Below are positions 21,818 through 32,470 of a DNA stretch of 64,000 nucleotides, one piece after another. This DNA is from Gentiana macrophylla. Lineage: Eukaryota > Streptophyta > Magnoliopsida > Gentianales > Gentianaceae. Made by a program: the position numbers and the translations under genes. Each line of letters begins with the position of its first letter. Positions within the stretch are counted from its first letter, which is position 1. Where the stretch lies: assembly GCA_026214975.1 (NCBI GenBank), contig CM047808.1:58864583-58928582 (forward strand). Direction: 5' to 3'. A model generated the notes under the pieces. The model ran no database searches, was not told where the DNA came from, and saw only the letters and a list, made by a program, of their open reading frames with translations.

Positions 21818-22138
21818 ATGCCACCAAGGCAGCGATCCTCCATACGGTTTGTAGCGATCAGCGATGCCATACCCTTGATCAGCGGGGTACCGCAATTCGC
21901 TAGCCAAGAGGTATTTTCGGTTTATCGAATTTCTTCAACAATTCGCGGTACACGGGCTCGGGGATTAGATTTGACCAAGCGTGGTCAGAGAGTGTTCGAT
22001 CTAGTGGAGTATTATCGGTGGCAAGAGGTTGTTGCACCCCTGGCCAAGTTAATGTCATTGGGTAAGAGAGTTTTATTCTTATTTACGCGTGCACCCACAC
22101 ACGAATTTAGTCCAGGGTTCGTGGCAAATCCATTGTAA
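21818..22138 (+). pseudogene. Athila-type extra ORF (ORF-1-like), truncated
   Basis: It starts at the ATG at 21818 (MPPRQRSSIRF). The segment GTRARGLDLTKRGQRVFDLVEYYRWQEVVAPLAKLM resembles the conserved core of the plant-specific Athila ORF-1 family (an F..L/Y...W rhythm). It stops at 22138, much shorter than normal. Readable fragments continue in other frames to about 22450 (EPYFGGGKISAYIGLSVLTLF). The open frame extends upstream to 21614 through three palindromes, which is unlikely to be coding. Function of the family is unknown. Confidence 0.5.
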
Positions 22139-24139
22139 TTACTCGGGGACTCTTAATAATTATTATGGTCTCGATACCCGGAGGAGGAGCGAGTACAGTG
22201 GCGTTTGATGAGTCGATGCATGGTTGGAGGAGGTTGGTGCCCATCTCGGGATAGCATGGACAATAGGGAAGTTGCTCGCACTTTTGAGGAGCCATACTTT
22301 GGCGGTGGGAAGATAAGTGCTTACATAGGCTTATCCGTTCTAACATTATTCGGCCAAGCATGTGTCTACAATTTATTATGCACATGCTCTGCTGATGTAT
22401 TAGTTGAAGCGAGAGGATGGCTGTTAATATTGGGGCAGCGATGCGTTACGAGATGATTGCCGATGCCCGCAAGCCTAGACACATTTGCCTTATGGTTCGT
22501 TGATCACTTCATTATGTGAGGCGGTGAGTGCCCGATGCTAAGCGGTGACTCTATGTTTGGCCCATGCCTATCCTATCTTTGGATTCTGTTGCACCACCTC
22601 TTGTGCAAGCGATGATCACGGTCCGGTGATGACGATCGCAATTCAAGATTTTCTGAGCGAATCCCAATGTTCTTCCATTAGCTTTCGTTGATCGAGCGAT
22701 ATACCTTCGGACTAAGCATCTGTGTTAATCTATTAATTTTCTCTTTATCAATGTGTTTTTATTTTTCATTTGATTGTACCAATAAGTTAAGTCGTGTTGT
22801 ATGGAGTTCGTTTTGAATTTCCCTAATGAATAAAATTTGTCTTATTTAATGTGTTGGATATTTGTGCATTATTTTCACTATAATTATTAAGTATGGGCTT
22901 AAATATGTTTAAGGCAATTATTATACCTTTACTGATCCATTTGATATGATTATATTTTTTTGGACTAACCACATACTTGAGTTCCAAGTTTTTGTTAAAG
23001 ATGTATGTTTGCGAGAGGTTGCATTTTATTGCGGTTAGTGCTTTGTATTTGTGCATTAAAATTCTCGGAGTTCATCAAGACTTGTTCAACTCCCGCACTT
23101 ATTCGAGCTAAGTTCCTTGTTCTTATTTTTATACATTGAGGACAATGCATAGTTTAAGTGGGGGGTATGAGTCACTTAGCTCATTTAGCATACTTGAATA
23201 AGTTTGTATATCAAATAATGAGTAAATTTAAAACTTTTACACTTACAATCACACTTATCTTTTGTGAATTCCCGAATTTTGTATTTAATAAGGTAGGAAC
23301 CATATTTCGTTAGTACGTGGTCATGATATACTCTTGCGATATAATTTCAGTAAGCTTAAAGATATTCATATTATAAGTTGCAAGTAGTTATTTATTATTC
23401 GATTACTCAAAATATGAATCAACGTTTACCACGCTTATCAAAAAATGGAAATATATGTGTACATTGCATAGATAATGGGTTGTGCCTGCCTGGTAATCAA
23501 TACTTATCGTCGATGTATTCTTAATCTTCTAGCTACAAAAGCGGAATAATAAGCTTGAGATATATCGTGTTTTACCAATGAGCTAAACAACTGGGCTTGT
23601 AGTCAATTACCAAAGTAGCCTTGCGCTTGTGGTAATATTCATTGCTATATTTGATCTAAGATAGGGGATACTTTAAAAGTTTTCTTCCTTGAGATTTGTA
23701 GTATTTGAAAAATGTGAAGAATTGAAAAATTCAACTCTTAAGAGGCTTTGAGTAGTACTCGGTCTCCAAGTCCAAAAACCGTATAGATATATTCTTGCTT
23801 ATTGTTCTAGTGCTTTACCCATTGCGAGGCTTAAGCAGAGGAATGCTGATGATGGTGGGACTTGAGAATTCAAAGTTGGCATAACCATTAATCATGCCAC
23901 ATTTATAAAACCAATGCATGTGCACACATCACTTCGATTCATACCGAGTAGTGAATAATGGATATCTTATTAGCATATATAGTATGAGTTGATTCGGGTT
24001 TCTTGTGTGAGTATGGTGTGACCACTGGAAAATGATCATATGGGAATAACTTGTTAATACTTTGATCGGGACGATCAAAGGCTAAGTGAAGCGATTGATG
24101 ACGGTCGATTTGTACCCATTATTACGCAATCTTTACCCT
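22139..24139. other. 3' non-coding part of the Athila-like element
   Basis: No gene beyond ORF fragments to 22450. A G-rich run, AGTTTAAGTGGGGGGTATGA (23152-23171), resembles the internal purine tract that Athila elements carry before their long 3' UTR; it lies nearly 1 kb from the 3' LTR. The rest is AT-rich. Confidence 0.55.
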
Positions 24140-25797
24140 TGATTTTGATGTGAAATAACCTTAAGAGAGTGATAATAAGTCATTAAGTGCCTAATTTAGA
24201 TATACCCGTGTTACGATTTATTATTATGCATTTGGTAATTTATCAAGTATTTGGTATTACAAACTATGTTTTGTATGATAAATCTGATGAGCATTATGGA
24301 CGGACTACGGAGAAGGAATTAAAGATCGAGGACAATGCAGAGCCAGAGAAGATAGAAAGCGAGCCCGAAGCGGTGAAGGCTCGGTCGGCCGAGCCCAACT
24401 ATTCGGTCGACCGAGTGGACTTAAAGCCACAGAGAGTCCGACATATTACTTAAGTCGGTTAGGGTTTAGGGAATCCGATCCTTAGTCGGTTTCTAAGTCG
24501 GTTTTGAGCTCTATATAAACACATTGTCATTAGTATTATGTAGACATTCATTCATACATTGATTCAATCATTCATAAAAAGAGCACAACAAATTGAGAGT
24601 TTTTGACAAGTTAGAATTTTGCAACAATGTAAGCCCTTAATCTTCATGTTTTATTTTCAAGTAATTAATTCTTCCAATTACGTTCTTATCGTTTGAATTA
24701 ATTAAACATAGCTAGATGATGTGATTCTCGGCTATGGCGTTAGGTGGTGGTGACACCTTGTCAATGAGGATCCCATGACCTACGTCATAATCTAGATTTA
24801 TTCATGACTCTACTTGATTTAATTAATGTGTATCTATGATAGTTTATATAAGTGATGTATGAATTCTTTGTTTAACCTTACGTATAAGGAAACCTTTGAG
24901 AGGTTATTTCTAGGATGTAATTAGGGTTGAATTCGTCCGGGTGACCGAGCAAAGTCGTTCGGTCGACCGAGCCCCCCTAATTTTGTCGAGTTAAGTGCGC
25001 TTGCGTCTTTATGGTGGGTTTAACCTAGTTGAATTTACTTTCTCATTAGGTATGGCTACGGCTACGTCGCGCTCGTCGATTTTTCATTAGCGTATTATTA
25101 GGAAATACCAATATAAGACGTCTAGTTCGGCTCATGAACGATCTTTCGGGACTTTTAGCAAGATCTAGTTTAGTTTTGTATTAGGGAATTGTCGACACCT
25201 AGTCATACGTAAATCGTAGATTAACAAGAAACTATACCAAGTAATTGTTAATAGGGCGAGGCTTGAGCGATCGTTTAGGAAGTACGCCTAACCATAGGAA
25301 TGTTGCCTAAGCGAGGTGTACGGTTAATATCGGCATCCTTAGAGTAATGAGCGTGTGAGTTATATGAGATGGAAACCCAAAAAGGTGAAGTCACGTAACA
25401 ATACCACAGTGATCTAGTAATCTAACGGTGCTAAGTCAAGTTAAGGGGATGACTCCGTAGCCAATTAAGTATGAATCTGACCAGTTAATGAGTTAATGAG
25501 TTAAGTTATTTTATATAAGTTGTCTTGGTCCGATCGATAACGTTGGTAATTGGAAGGTTAATTACGTTTGTGTTTTTAAGTTTGAGTTTGTTTATCTTAT
25601 TTTGTCTTTTATGTTGGTCTTAGACTGTTGTCCAATAACGAATTAGGTGAGTTAATTATTTAAACCTAGGGTCCACATTTTGATTCCCTGAGGGATCGAC
25701 CTTGATTCACCATCGCTATGCTATGATGTACCTAGTGCTATTGCTAGTATTTGGTGGTCAAGTAAAATAAATTTATAACATGATCAGACCGCAATCA
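24140..25797 (+). repeat. 3' LTR of the Athila-like element
   Basis: It mirrors 17555-19281 with frequent single-base indels. Palindromes at 24378-24395, 24403-24414 and 24959-24970. The TATA box is at 24512-24520. It ends CCGCAATCA at 25797 directly against Tat gag sequence. Confidence 0.93.
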
Positions 25798-25802
25798 CAG
25801 AT

Positions 25803-26851
25803 ATGGGCGCAACGACTCGGTCCCATACTAGCTTGCGTTTTCTATCAGGTCTATCATCAGGTTTATCCTTCTTGAACCCCTCAACTTCTCTTTTTAGGTG
25901 GTTACCCTCTTCACCCTAGCAAAATCTATAGGCGTGGTCCACGCATTCTTCTATAGATTGTGGGGGTTTACTGTTGAGCTTGTCATATAGCCGACCCTCT
26001 CGTAGACCTGCTATGAAGGATGTAATCAACAGATGTTCCTCGGCATTTCTGACCTACCTTGACTCTTCATTGAACCTTCTCAGGTACTGTAATCCTGACT
26101 CGTCCTTCCTCTATCGGATAGTAAGAAGGTAGGTGGCGTTCCTTTGAAAAGGCTTTGCAGTAACGAACGCTTGCAGAAACTTTTTTACCAGAGTCTCAAA
26201 GGTGGGGATTGAGTGAGGAGGTAGTTTCCGGAACCACTCACGGGCTCTGCCAGTAAGTAAGGCCGGGAAGGATTTGCATTTCATCTCCTCGGAAACACAA
26301 TCAAGATTCATATGTGTCTAGTACTGAAACAAATGATCCTGAGGGTCCTTTGTACCATCGTACGGCTCCAACATGGGGATCTTGAATTTATCGGGGTGTG
26401 GATAGCTCAAGATCTGTTCTGAAAAAGGCGACTCGAACGACAGATCGTCCGATCTTTGTCCTAAAATTCCTTCGAGCTCTGCTCGGGCAGCTTCTTGTGC
26501 TTGCGTGTTAATCTATTTTTTCCATGCATCAAAGGTGGAGGATAGGGTGTCCCCTCTATCATCCTTGCGTGGTACGTTATCCTTAGGAGCGTTATTTTCT
26601 GGACTTTCTTCCTCTCGCCCTTTTAGGGCTAGACCCAACACGCTTTTGAACGCTGGCATGTCGAGATTTCGTAAGGCATCCAACAAGGCTTGTTGAGCAG
26701 GGTCGGGTAGGACTTCCTCTTGATTAGTTTGTGCCTGGCTGGTGGTTGCATTTGGATCTATATCTCCAGTGCCTGTTTGGCCAGCCGCAGTTGCGGTAGG
26801 GTCAGCGCCCTGCGTCTGAGTCTTTTTTCCGGTATTCTTCGGTGGTGCCAT
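25803..26851 (-). pseudogene. Tat gag remnant
   Basis: The start is the ATG at 26851, 50 bp inside the 5' LTR. The N-terminal 112 residues are Gln/Thr/Pro-rich and low-complexity. After a stop at 26513 the frame continues (LEPYDGTKDPQDHLFQY), another stop precedes 26311, and then the conserved retrotransposon gag core KCKSFPALLTGRAREWFRKLPPHSI and FETLVKKFLQAF is clear. The frame continues with a further stop (RRFNEESR, FIAGLREGRLYDKL) to KRKLVWDRVVAPI at the Athila-like junction. The zinc knuckle that should follow is missing. Confidence 0.88.
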
Positions 26852-26885
26852 TGTTTGTTCTTGATGAAATCGCTGAGAGAGGCCC

Positions 26886-26901
26886 TCCTTCTAGCGCCAA
26901 T
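26886..26901 (-). other. Primer binding site candidate of the Tat element
   Basis: On the minus strand ATTGGCGCTAGAAGGAG follows the 5' LTR end directly. The TGGCGC start fits a plant gypsy PBS; I do not assign the tRNA. Confidence 0.6.
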
Positions 26902-27523
26902 TGACGATGCTGGAAATCGTCGGGTATATGATCCGGGTCTAAATACTCTAGAACGACTAACCAAGAACCGTTAACAATGGGGATGGTGGTTATGACGTGA
27001 TTTTGACTGAGCCTGAGAGTAAGTTTCTCCCAAGTTGCCTACGTAACCAATGTATGTAATTGGAATCAAGCCTTTCGTAGTTCCTTAGGGTTGTTTATAT
27101 AGGGAGGCGTCTCGCCTTTGTCGTGTTATACAAGTATAGGATTCTTAAACCATAAGGATTATTATGTGTCAATCTCTTTTCTAAGAGATAATTAGGATAG
27201 CGTTTAAATAATAAGATCGGCGTCCTATAATCACATGATTCTTCCCATCTTTATCCTTTTATATAGCACGTGATCGAATTGCCTTTGTAAGGAAAAACCC
27301 TGACGTCCTGCGTCAGGTTCCTCAGACCGTCTCGACCAAGGTTACCTGACCCTTGATGACCGAGCCGCTCTGGGGTGGTCTAGTCGGGCAAAACGAGGAT
27401 CGACCTCCCGCCTGGGGTAAGGTTCAGTCTGTCCGGGACCTCTGGCCCCTATATTCTTCCACATAGTTATTACACGACCACTCTTTGAATGGAACGTGGT
27501 GAGGTTTACTTTATCTCTTATCA
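26902..27523 (-). repeat. 5' LTR of the Tat element
   Basis: 622 bp, TGATAAGAG...CATCGTCA in minus orientation. TATA-like TATATAAAC at 27093-27101. Right flank AACAC (27524-27528). Confidence 0.92.
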
Positions 27524-27812
27524 AACACCATAACAAGAAATACAATATGTTTTTATGACATTGATAATTATATAAGATTCAATAATCAAGACATAAGTCC
27601 ATAATAATCAATGATGTAAAAATAAGTACGAGATTTGTCATGAATTACATCATTAACATTCAAAGAAGTCTTGAAGAGCAAGTAAGAAATATATTACTAA
27701 TAAACACCTTTTTAGTAATAAGCGATAGAAAGCAATATATTACTAATAAACACCTTTTTAATGTTGGAAAAATTACAAGGTTTAAAAAATAAGTTGGAAA
27801 AAATGATTAAAT
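27524..27812. repeat. AT-rich spacer with a 46-bp-period duplication
   Basis: AATATATTACTAATAAACAC followed by CTTTTTA occurs at 27688-27714 and again at 27734-27760. No gene. The last five bases (27808-27812, TAAAT) are the target duplication of copia A. Confidence 0.8.
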
Positions 27813-29466
27813 TGTTATAAATATACCCGTGATATTTGGATATATATTAGATAAAATATCTATTTCCTCCGTGTATAGTACTAGCCCGCCGCTAGTTACT
27901 TAATAGCTAAGTCACGGCGCCAACTCAACAAATTGGATAAACATCGACGTAAATGGATATATGATGTCATCGACGGATATTTCTACACTGTAAAGCTACG
28001 TGTAATATGTCGTGTATTTATTTATCGGTACCGCGATTGGATAATTACATATATCGGATAAGCATGCATGGCCGACCTATTTACTAGAATAAGTAATATC
28101 TTTGATATATATCTCTGTTAGACCCGTATGTAATTACAATAAATTACACAGAATATAAAGAACAATTTTATAATTCTGAAATGCGTAAATGAAATTACAG
28201 TACTGAAATAAAAACTACAACAGAAGGATATATGAAAAGGACTAAGGCGAGACGAACTCTGTCCTTATGTAACGCCCCGTTCCCGGACACCGAGTCTTTA
28301 TCCGGAAATCGAAACGTTCGGCACGTATAATATTAAATAAATAATATTACACGTAAGCCTCTACTACGTCGTATCAAATAAAAGCAAACGGAAGCTAAAA
28401 AGACTCGGGTAAAATTTTTTTTTTTATAACCAAGAATAGAAATCAAGAACTAAAGAAGGAAATGTAATATTATTACATTGGGAAATGAAACCAACGAATC
28501 CAAAACGTACGAATCTCAAAAGGACTAAAAGTGAACTACAAAGTTCCAATAATATCTCAAATCTATGAAACAAATATAAATAAGTAAATGATAAATAAGG
28601 TCTTCAACTCCGGCGTCCTCAAACGTCGTCATCAAAGTCCTCCTCAAAATCTTGACCCACCTGTTCGTCTTCTCTCCCCCAAACACATAAATAAACATGC
28701 ATTTGAGGTAAGTACAATGTACAAAGTAAGAAGTAGAAGCTACAATTTAATTAAGGTTATTATTAAAAGATTATCTTAATGTGTCCGACTCAATTTAGGG
28801 TTCACTTCATGCCCATCGACATGTCATGACTAAACGTTTCTAACTTAGCATATCTTTGTTACATCATTACTCAAGCACACAAAGCATGGTGAAAATTCCA
28901 CCACGAGATATACTTGCCAACTACGGTGATTAGCACCGATAGTCCCGGGATCTCCCCGGTATGCATATACGTTTGATGGATTTCCTCCACTACCCTTCAG
29001 ACTTTTGAGCCAGTAGCGTTGTCCACCTTTTAAGAACGTATCACATCGCCGATTTGAATCAGTGTCTAACCAAGAATAAATGACGTTTTAGCTTTTACTA
29101 CACTTATGTAATTATTAATGTCAATTAACTAGCCGCCTAAGTGTTTTCAGAATAAACTCACCTTAACAACTCTACTCCCTCACTTAGACAACTGGACATC
29201 ACACCTTAACAGTTACATAGACATTGAACAACTCTAGTTCATCAAAGCACACGCCCTTTCATGCCCTTCCGACGAATCCGAACTTCAACTCCCTTTAAGA
29301 GTACATTCGGTGTTTTAACTGAACGAATCAGAAGTTCAATCGAGGCTTGTTCAAATTTAATTAATGTTAACATATCAGGATTAAGGGTTTGAAACAGTGA
29401 AAACACGATTATGAAGCCAAAAACCAAGCCGAAATGCTAAAATGGTAAAAACAAGGTAAAACAGGT

Positions 29467-29647
29467 CAAACGACCGTTTGACATCCTATGGACGCCCGTC
29501 CACTAAACCCTAGACGCCCGTCCGTAAAAAACGTCTACATCCTGAATCAAAACTCTGACCTCAAACGCCCGTCTGCCTTGTGCAGACGCCCGTCTGAGCT
29601 ACTAGGGTTGCGAACGCCCGTTTGCCTAATGCAAACGCCCGTTCGCC
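29467..29647. repeat. Cluster of ACGCCCGT-core palindromes in F1
   Basis: Seven dyads in 180 bp: CAAACGACCGTTTG (29467-29480), TGGACGCCCGTCCA (29489-29502), then copies near 29511, 29563, 29583-29596 (CAGACGCCCGTCTG), 29611 and 29632. The core ACG-CC-CGT is nearly fixed, while the three outer bases differ between copies and stay complementary within several of them. Neighbours also pair with each other: 29610-29647 reads GCGAACG, GTTTGC, a spacer, GCAAAC, CGTTCGC as one longer stem. Confidence 0.9.
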
Positions 29648-30349
29648 TGGGTTTTCCCAAAACGCTAAGAATCTTCAAAACACGATTTCTGAACCGTTTC
29701 TAACCTAATTAACATCGATTTCAACTCAGTAAAACATAGAAAACATATCTAAACGTCTATGATCCTTTGATCAACGAAAAAGCACAATTTTCTTGCATCT
29801 ACGCATCATAAAACATGATCTAAACTTCAATAACGATAACTGAAATTGTAGGAAGAGCTTCTTACTTTTTTAGCAGCTAAATCCAAGTCGAAACTCAGAA
29901 AAACAGCAGCTAAAACCGTCCCTTTTCTGTAGAAAACATGTGTGATAAATCCAAACTTAGATTAGATTCAATCACACGCTTCTAAACGACAAAACTACGA
30001 ATTGATGAGTTTGAATCCATCAAACTCGAAGATGAACTGAATTAGGGCTTACACATACCTTATCAAAGCTTCAACTTTCTGCAATCAAAACGTTGCCTTC
30101 TTCACAACGATTCCGGTGCTCGACTCTGATCTGAAAACCGTTATGACTTGACTTAGCAATCGATGAACAAAACCCTTAGCCCTAATCTTTCTCTCTCTCA
30201 CACGCAGAAGATGAGTTTTGGAGGTGGAAAATCTGATTAAAAGTTTAAGGGACTGATTAGGTTGATTTTCCTTATATAGGAAAAATCCCAAAATTACCTA
30301 ATTTCAGTGATTTTCCTTAATCGCCTTTATTAAATCAGATTTTCTTTCC

Positions 30350-30352
<3 letters not shown>

Positions 30353-30408
<56 letters not shown>
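30353..30408. repeat. (TA)n microsatellite in F1
   Basis: About 28 uninterrupted AT dinucleotides. Such tracts are length-unstable and prone to assembly error. Confidence 0.95.
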
Positions 30409-30411
<3 letters not shown>

Positions 30412-31597
30412 AAAAATATATATGTAAATATCCATGTTATTAAACTCCGACTAAAAGGAACCGAACCCAATATTTCGTTTTCGCAAATGACACGTCTGCC
30501 CTTTCCCGAAAATCAGAATATTACATCTTAAGACAAATTTGCTCCGGTATGTACCCCGGTTTATAGCAATTGTCTCCCAGGATTACTCAGTTTACCTGTT
30601 CAGAATAGAGGTACTTCAAACTCTGAACTCGTCGAACTCTGAAAGTGCTCAGAAAACTCTTCAACTTATGAATGCAAGAAAAGGATATGCAAAAGATGTA
30701 TGATGTATGCTTTGTATTCTGTGTGTCTTTTCCATTGCTGTAGGAGAGGCCTTTTATAGGTGGAGGAAGAGGTAGAGTTATTATGGAAGCATCAGTTGAA
30801 AAAGCTCCAATAACTCAGCATTATTTCATCAGGTTGAAACTCCAGCTATTGAAAGCATCAGTTGAAACATCAGCCAACCATTACTCTTAGTAATAAACAA
30901 TGAAATGGTGATCTCTGAATCCAATCTGATCATGCTTGAATCGAATCGAACAGTAGCTCGAATATGATCAGGATCAACTCATCAAAATGTTTGGATAATT
31001 TATTGGACCAAAACCCAAATAAATTTTGTCCAAAAAATTAATACTTGCCCTGGGCCACGCGCTTGTGGCAATTTTAGCAGAACATCGGACGCTAAAACCA
31101 TCCTGATGTCTCTCCTTCTTCTTGGAGTTTATAACACTTACTAAACTCTTCCCACTTAAGTATTAGGAAATGATTAGCACATTTCCCAATATGGGATTAA
31201 GGAAGTTAAACTCTTCAACTTCCAAGTTCCAACACTTTATCTATTTCAACCAACCGACTTTAAGCGTTAATTTCTCATTCAACCGATATCCGAATTGAAT
31301 GATTCAAAATCCTGAATTCATCTACATCGCACGTAGTTTTCAGAAACGTCAAAAAATGATTAATATTCTATACAAGAATATTATCGAAATACGCTTTCAA
31401 AGTGGCTATTAAAAAAAATCATTACATTTTCCTCTATTTTCTTCAACAATCTCTTGAACGGAGGAGAAAGAGGAGTTGATTTTCTATCCTGAAAATATAG
31501 ATTGGATATACAGGAGCATAAAAAGACTTTGCTCTTGCTTTCATCTTCGTTCTTTCTTTCAATACTTTATCAATTATGATATAGTTATTTTATAACA

Positions 31598-31612
31598 CGT
31601 TATCAGCACGAG
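31598..31612 (+). other. PBS-like sequence of copia A
   Basis: CGTTATCAGCACGAG directly follows the 5' LTR end (TATAACA). The same site in copia B reads CGTTATCGGTACGAA on the minus strand. Ale/Retrofit-type elements have a PBS of this kind. Confidence 0.6.
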
Positions 31613-32470
31613 TCTCTACCGATTGAGCTCGTAAAATCCTACCCATCCCGATGATCTTTATGGTGTTTATGCTTATTTTCATCTCATCGAGCATAGAAAT
31701 AAAGTCGGAAAAGGAAAGAGACAAGGGAGGGAAAGAAGCATGGGTGGTTTGTGATTGTGAGATGGAAGTGAAAGAACCACCAAGCCCTCTGACTCCATCG
31801 TCGCGGTGGAGGAGAGCACCCAAGGCGGTGGATGAAGATCTCTACCGGATTTCGCCGGAGCTTCTCTTTACTTAAACTAAACCCACCAAGAATCGGTGTT
31901 GAAGATATGAGAGGTTCAAACCGGTGCAGCTGGACGGAGAGTACGTATTGAAAGCCCAGGGAATAATATTTGTGGATGCTGCAAACGAAAGCAATTGATG
32001 AAGCCATCGTTGATTAGAGAAGCTTTCTATATACCAAGAAATTTGTTGCTGGTGTTCTCTTTACTAATTATTGAGTGCAGAGATTTGCAGGAACAACGAT
32101 TCCCATGGCTTCATATATAATTTTGGGAATACGTTGCAGTATTCTCATTGATATAACGATTCCCATGGGTATTATGGATTTTATTATTTAATCATCAATC
32201 GATCATTATATCGTATCAACGGTGATCTATTATTTATTGACGCACGTATGGATATATGTGGATCCATCATATACGATATATGGATATCTTTTATTGATCG
32301 ATCGGAGTCAATAATTTATAATGGTCACCGATCGACAAAGGTAATGTATCGGGTAAAAAAATTTATTTTGTTCGATCATTTATGTATTATGATCAGTATG
32401 ATTGATGAAAATGATGATGCGATACCATTCCCTGGGATAAATGTGTATAAATGGTTCAAATGCATCAAAT
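31613..32470 (+). other. Copia A leader, no recognisable gag
   Basis: Parts of this stretch (32000-32110) are shared with copia B (41695-41815, inverted), so they belong to the element. 31650-31985 differs completely between A and B. The frames here (31590-32007) resemble no gag and I do not call them. Confidence 0.5.

Larger units (their letters stand above)
17555..25797 (+). mobile_element. Athila-like Ty3/gypsy element nested in Tat
   Basis: LTRs of 1,727 bp (17555-19281) and 1,658 bp (24140-25797) start TGATTTTGATGTG and end GACCGCAATCA. The PBS resembles the aspartate-tRNA type. The internal 4.9 kb retains a decayed protease region and an Athila-type extra ORF, but no recognisable RT, RNase H or integrase, so most of pol is gone. 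No matching target duplication: ACCCT on the left, CAGAT on the right; and Tat sequence between gag and protease is missing across the insertion, so a deletion accompanied or followed insertion. Both LTRs are preceded by ACCCT and the right one lacks a clear polypurine tract beside it. Confidence 0.88.
4682..27523 (-). mobile_element. Tat-lineage Ty3/gypsy LTR retrotransposon, degenerate, with two nested insertions
   Basis: The LTRs at 4682-5299 and 26902-27523 are near-identical in long stretches and start TG and end CA in minus orientation. Flanking 5-mers are GACAC (4677-4681) and AACAC (27524-27528), a target duplication with one change. Order on the minus strand: 5' LTR, PBS candidate, gag, protease, RT, RNase H, a second RNase H of the type typical of Tat, integrase, tandem array, antisense ORF, polypurine tract, 3' LTR. 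Removing the Athila-like insertion (17555-25797) and the SIRE-like insertion (5395 to about 11475) leaves roughly 8.5 kb, shorter than many Tat elements. Sequence is missing at both insertion sites: part of gag/protease at one, and the start of the antisense ORF at the other. Every coding part has stops or frameshifts. Confidence 0.93.
28268..30525 (-). mobile_element. Solo LTR (F1) of a long-LTR gypsy-like family, nested in E
   Basis: 2,258 bp, TGTAACGCCCC...AATATTACA on the plus strand. Flanks CCTTA (28263-28267) and TCTTA (30526-30530) form a target duplication with one change. Its ends are the same as those of the F2 LTRs at 49273-54757; by comparison with F2 it lies in minus orientation. 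No internal region remains. It carries a cluster of ACGCCCGT palindromes not found in F2, and a (TA)n tract. Confidence 0.85.
28116..31448. mobile_element. Nested solo LTR (E) inside the 5' LTR of copia A
   Basis: TGTTAGACCC...TTCAACA, with target duplication ATCTC at 28111-28115 and 31449-31453; removing it restores the copia A LTR exactly as in the 3' copy. Without its own insertion (28268-30525) it is about 1.08 kb. No coding, PBS or second LTR is seen, so a solo LTR left by LTR-LTR recombination is the simplest reading. Confidence 0.8.

Noticed and set aside
4682..27523. Two independent partial gypsy elements instead of one Tat element
   Set aside because: The LTR pair, the near-matching GACAC/AACAC flanks, the adjoining PPT and PBS, and the continuous gene order on one strand favour a single element split by later insertions.
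29467..29647. CRISPR-like look of the repeated ACGCCCGT words
   Set aside because: The window is plant nuclear DNA, spacing is irregular (about 12 to 50 bp), and the repeats are 8-14 bp dyads within an LTR.
31590..32007. Frames of 74-107 residues beside the copia A PBS
   Set aside because: They overlap on both strands, resemble no gag or cellular protein and are not conserved in copia B at the same place.
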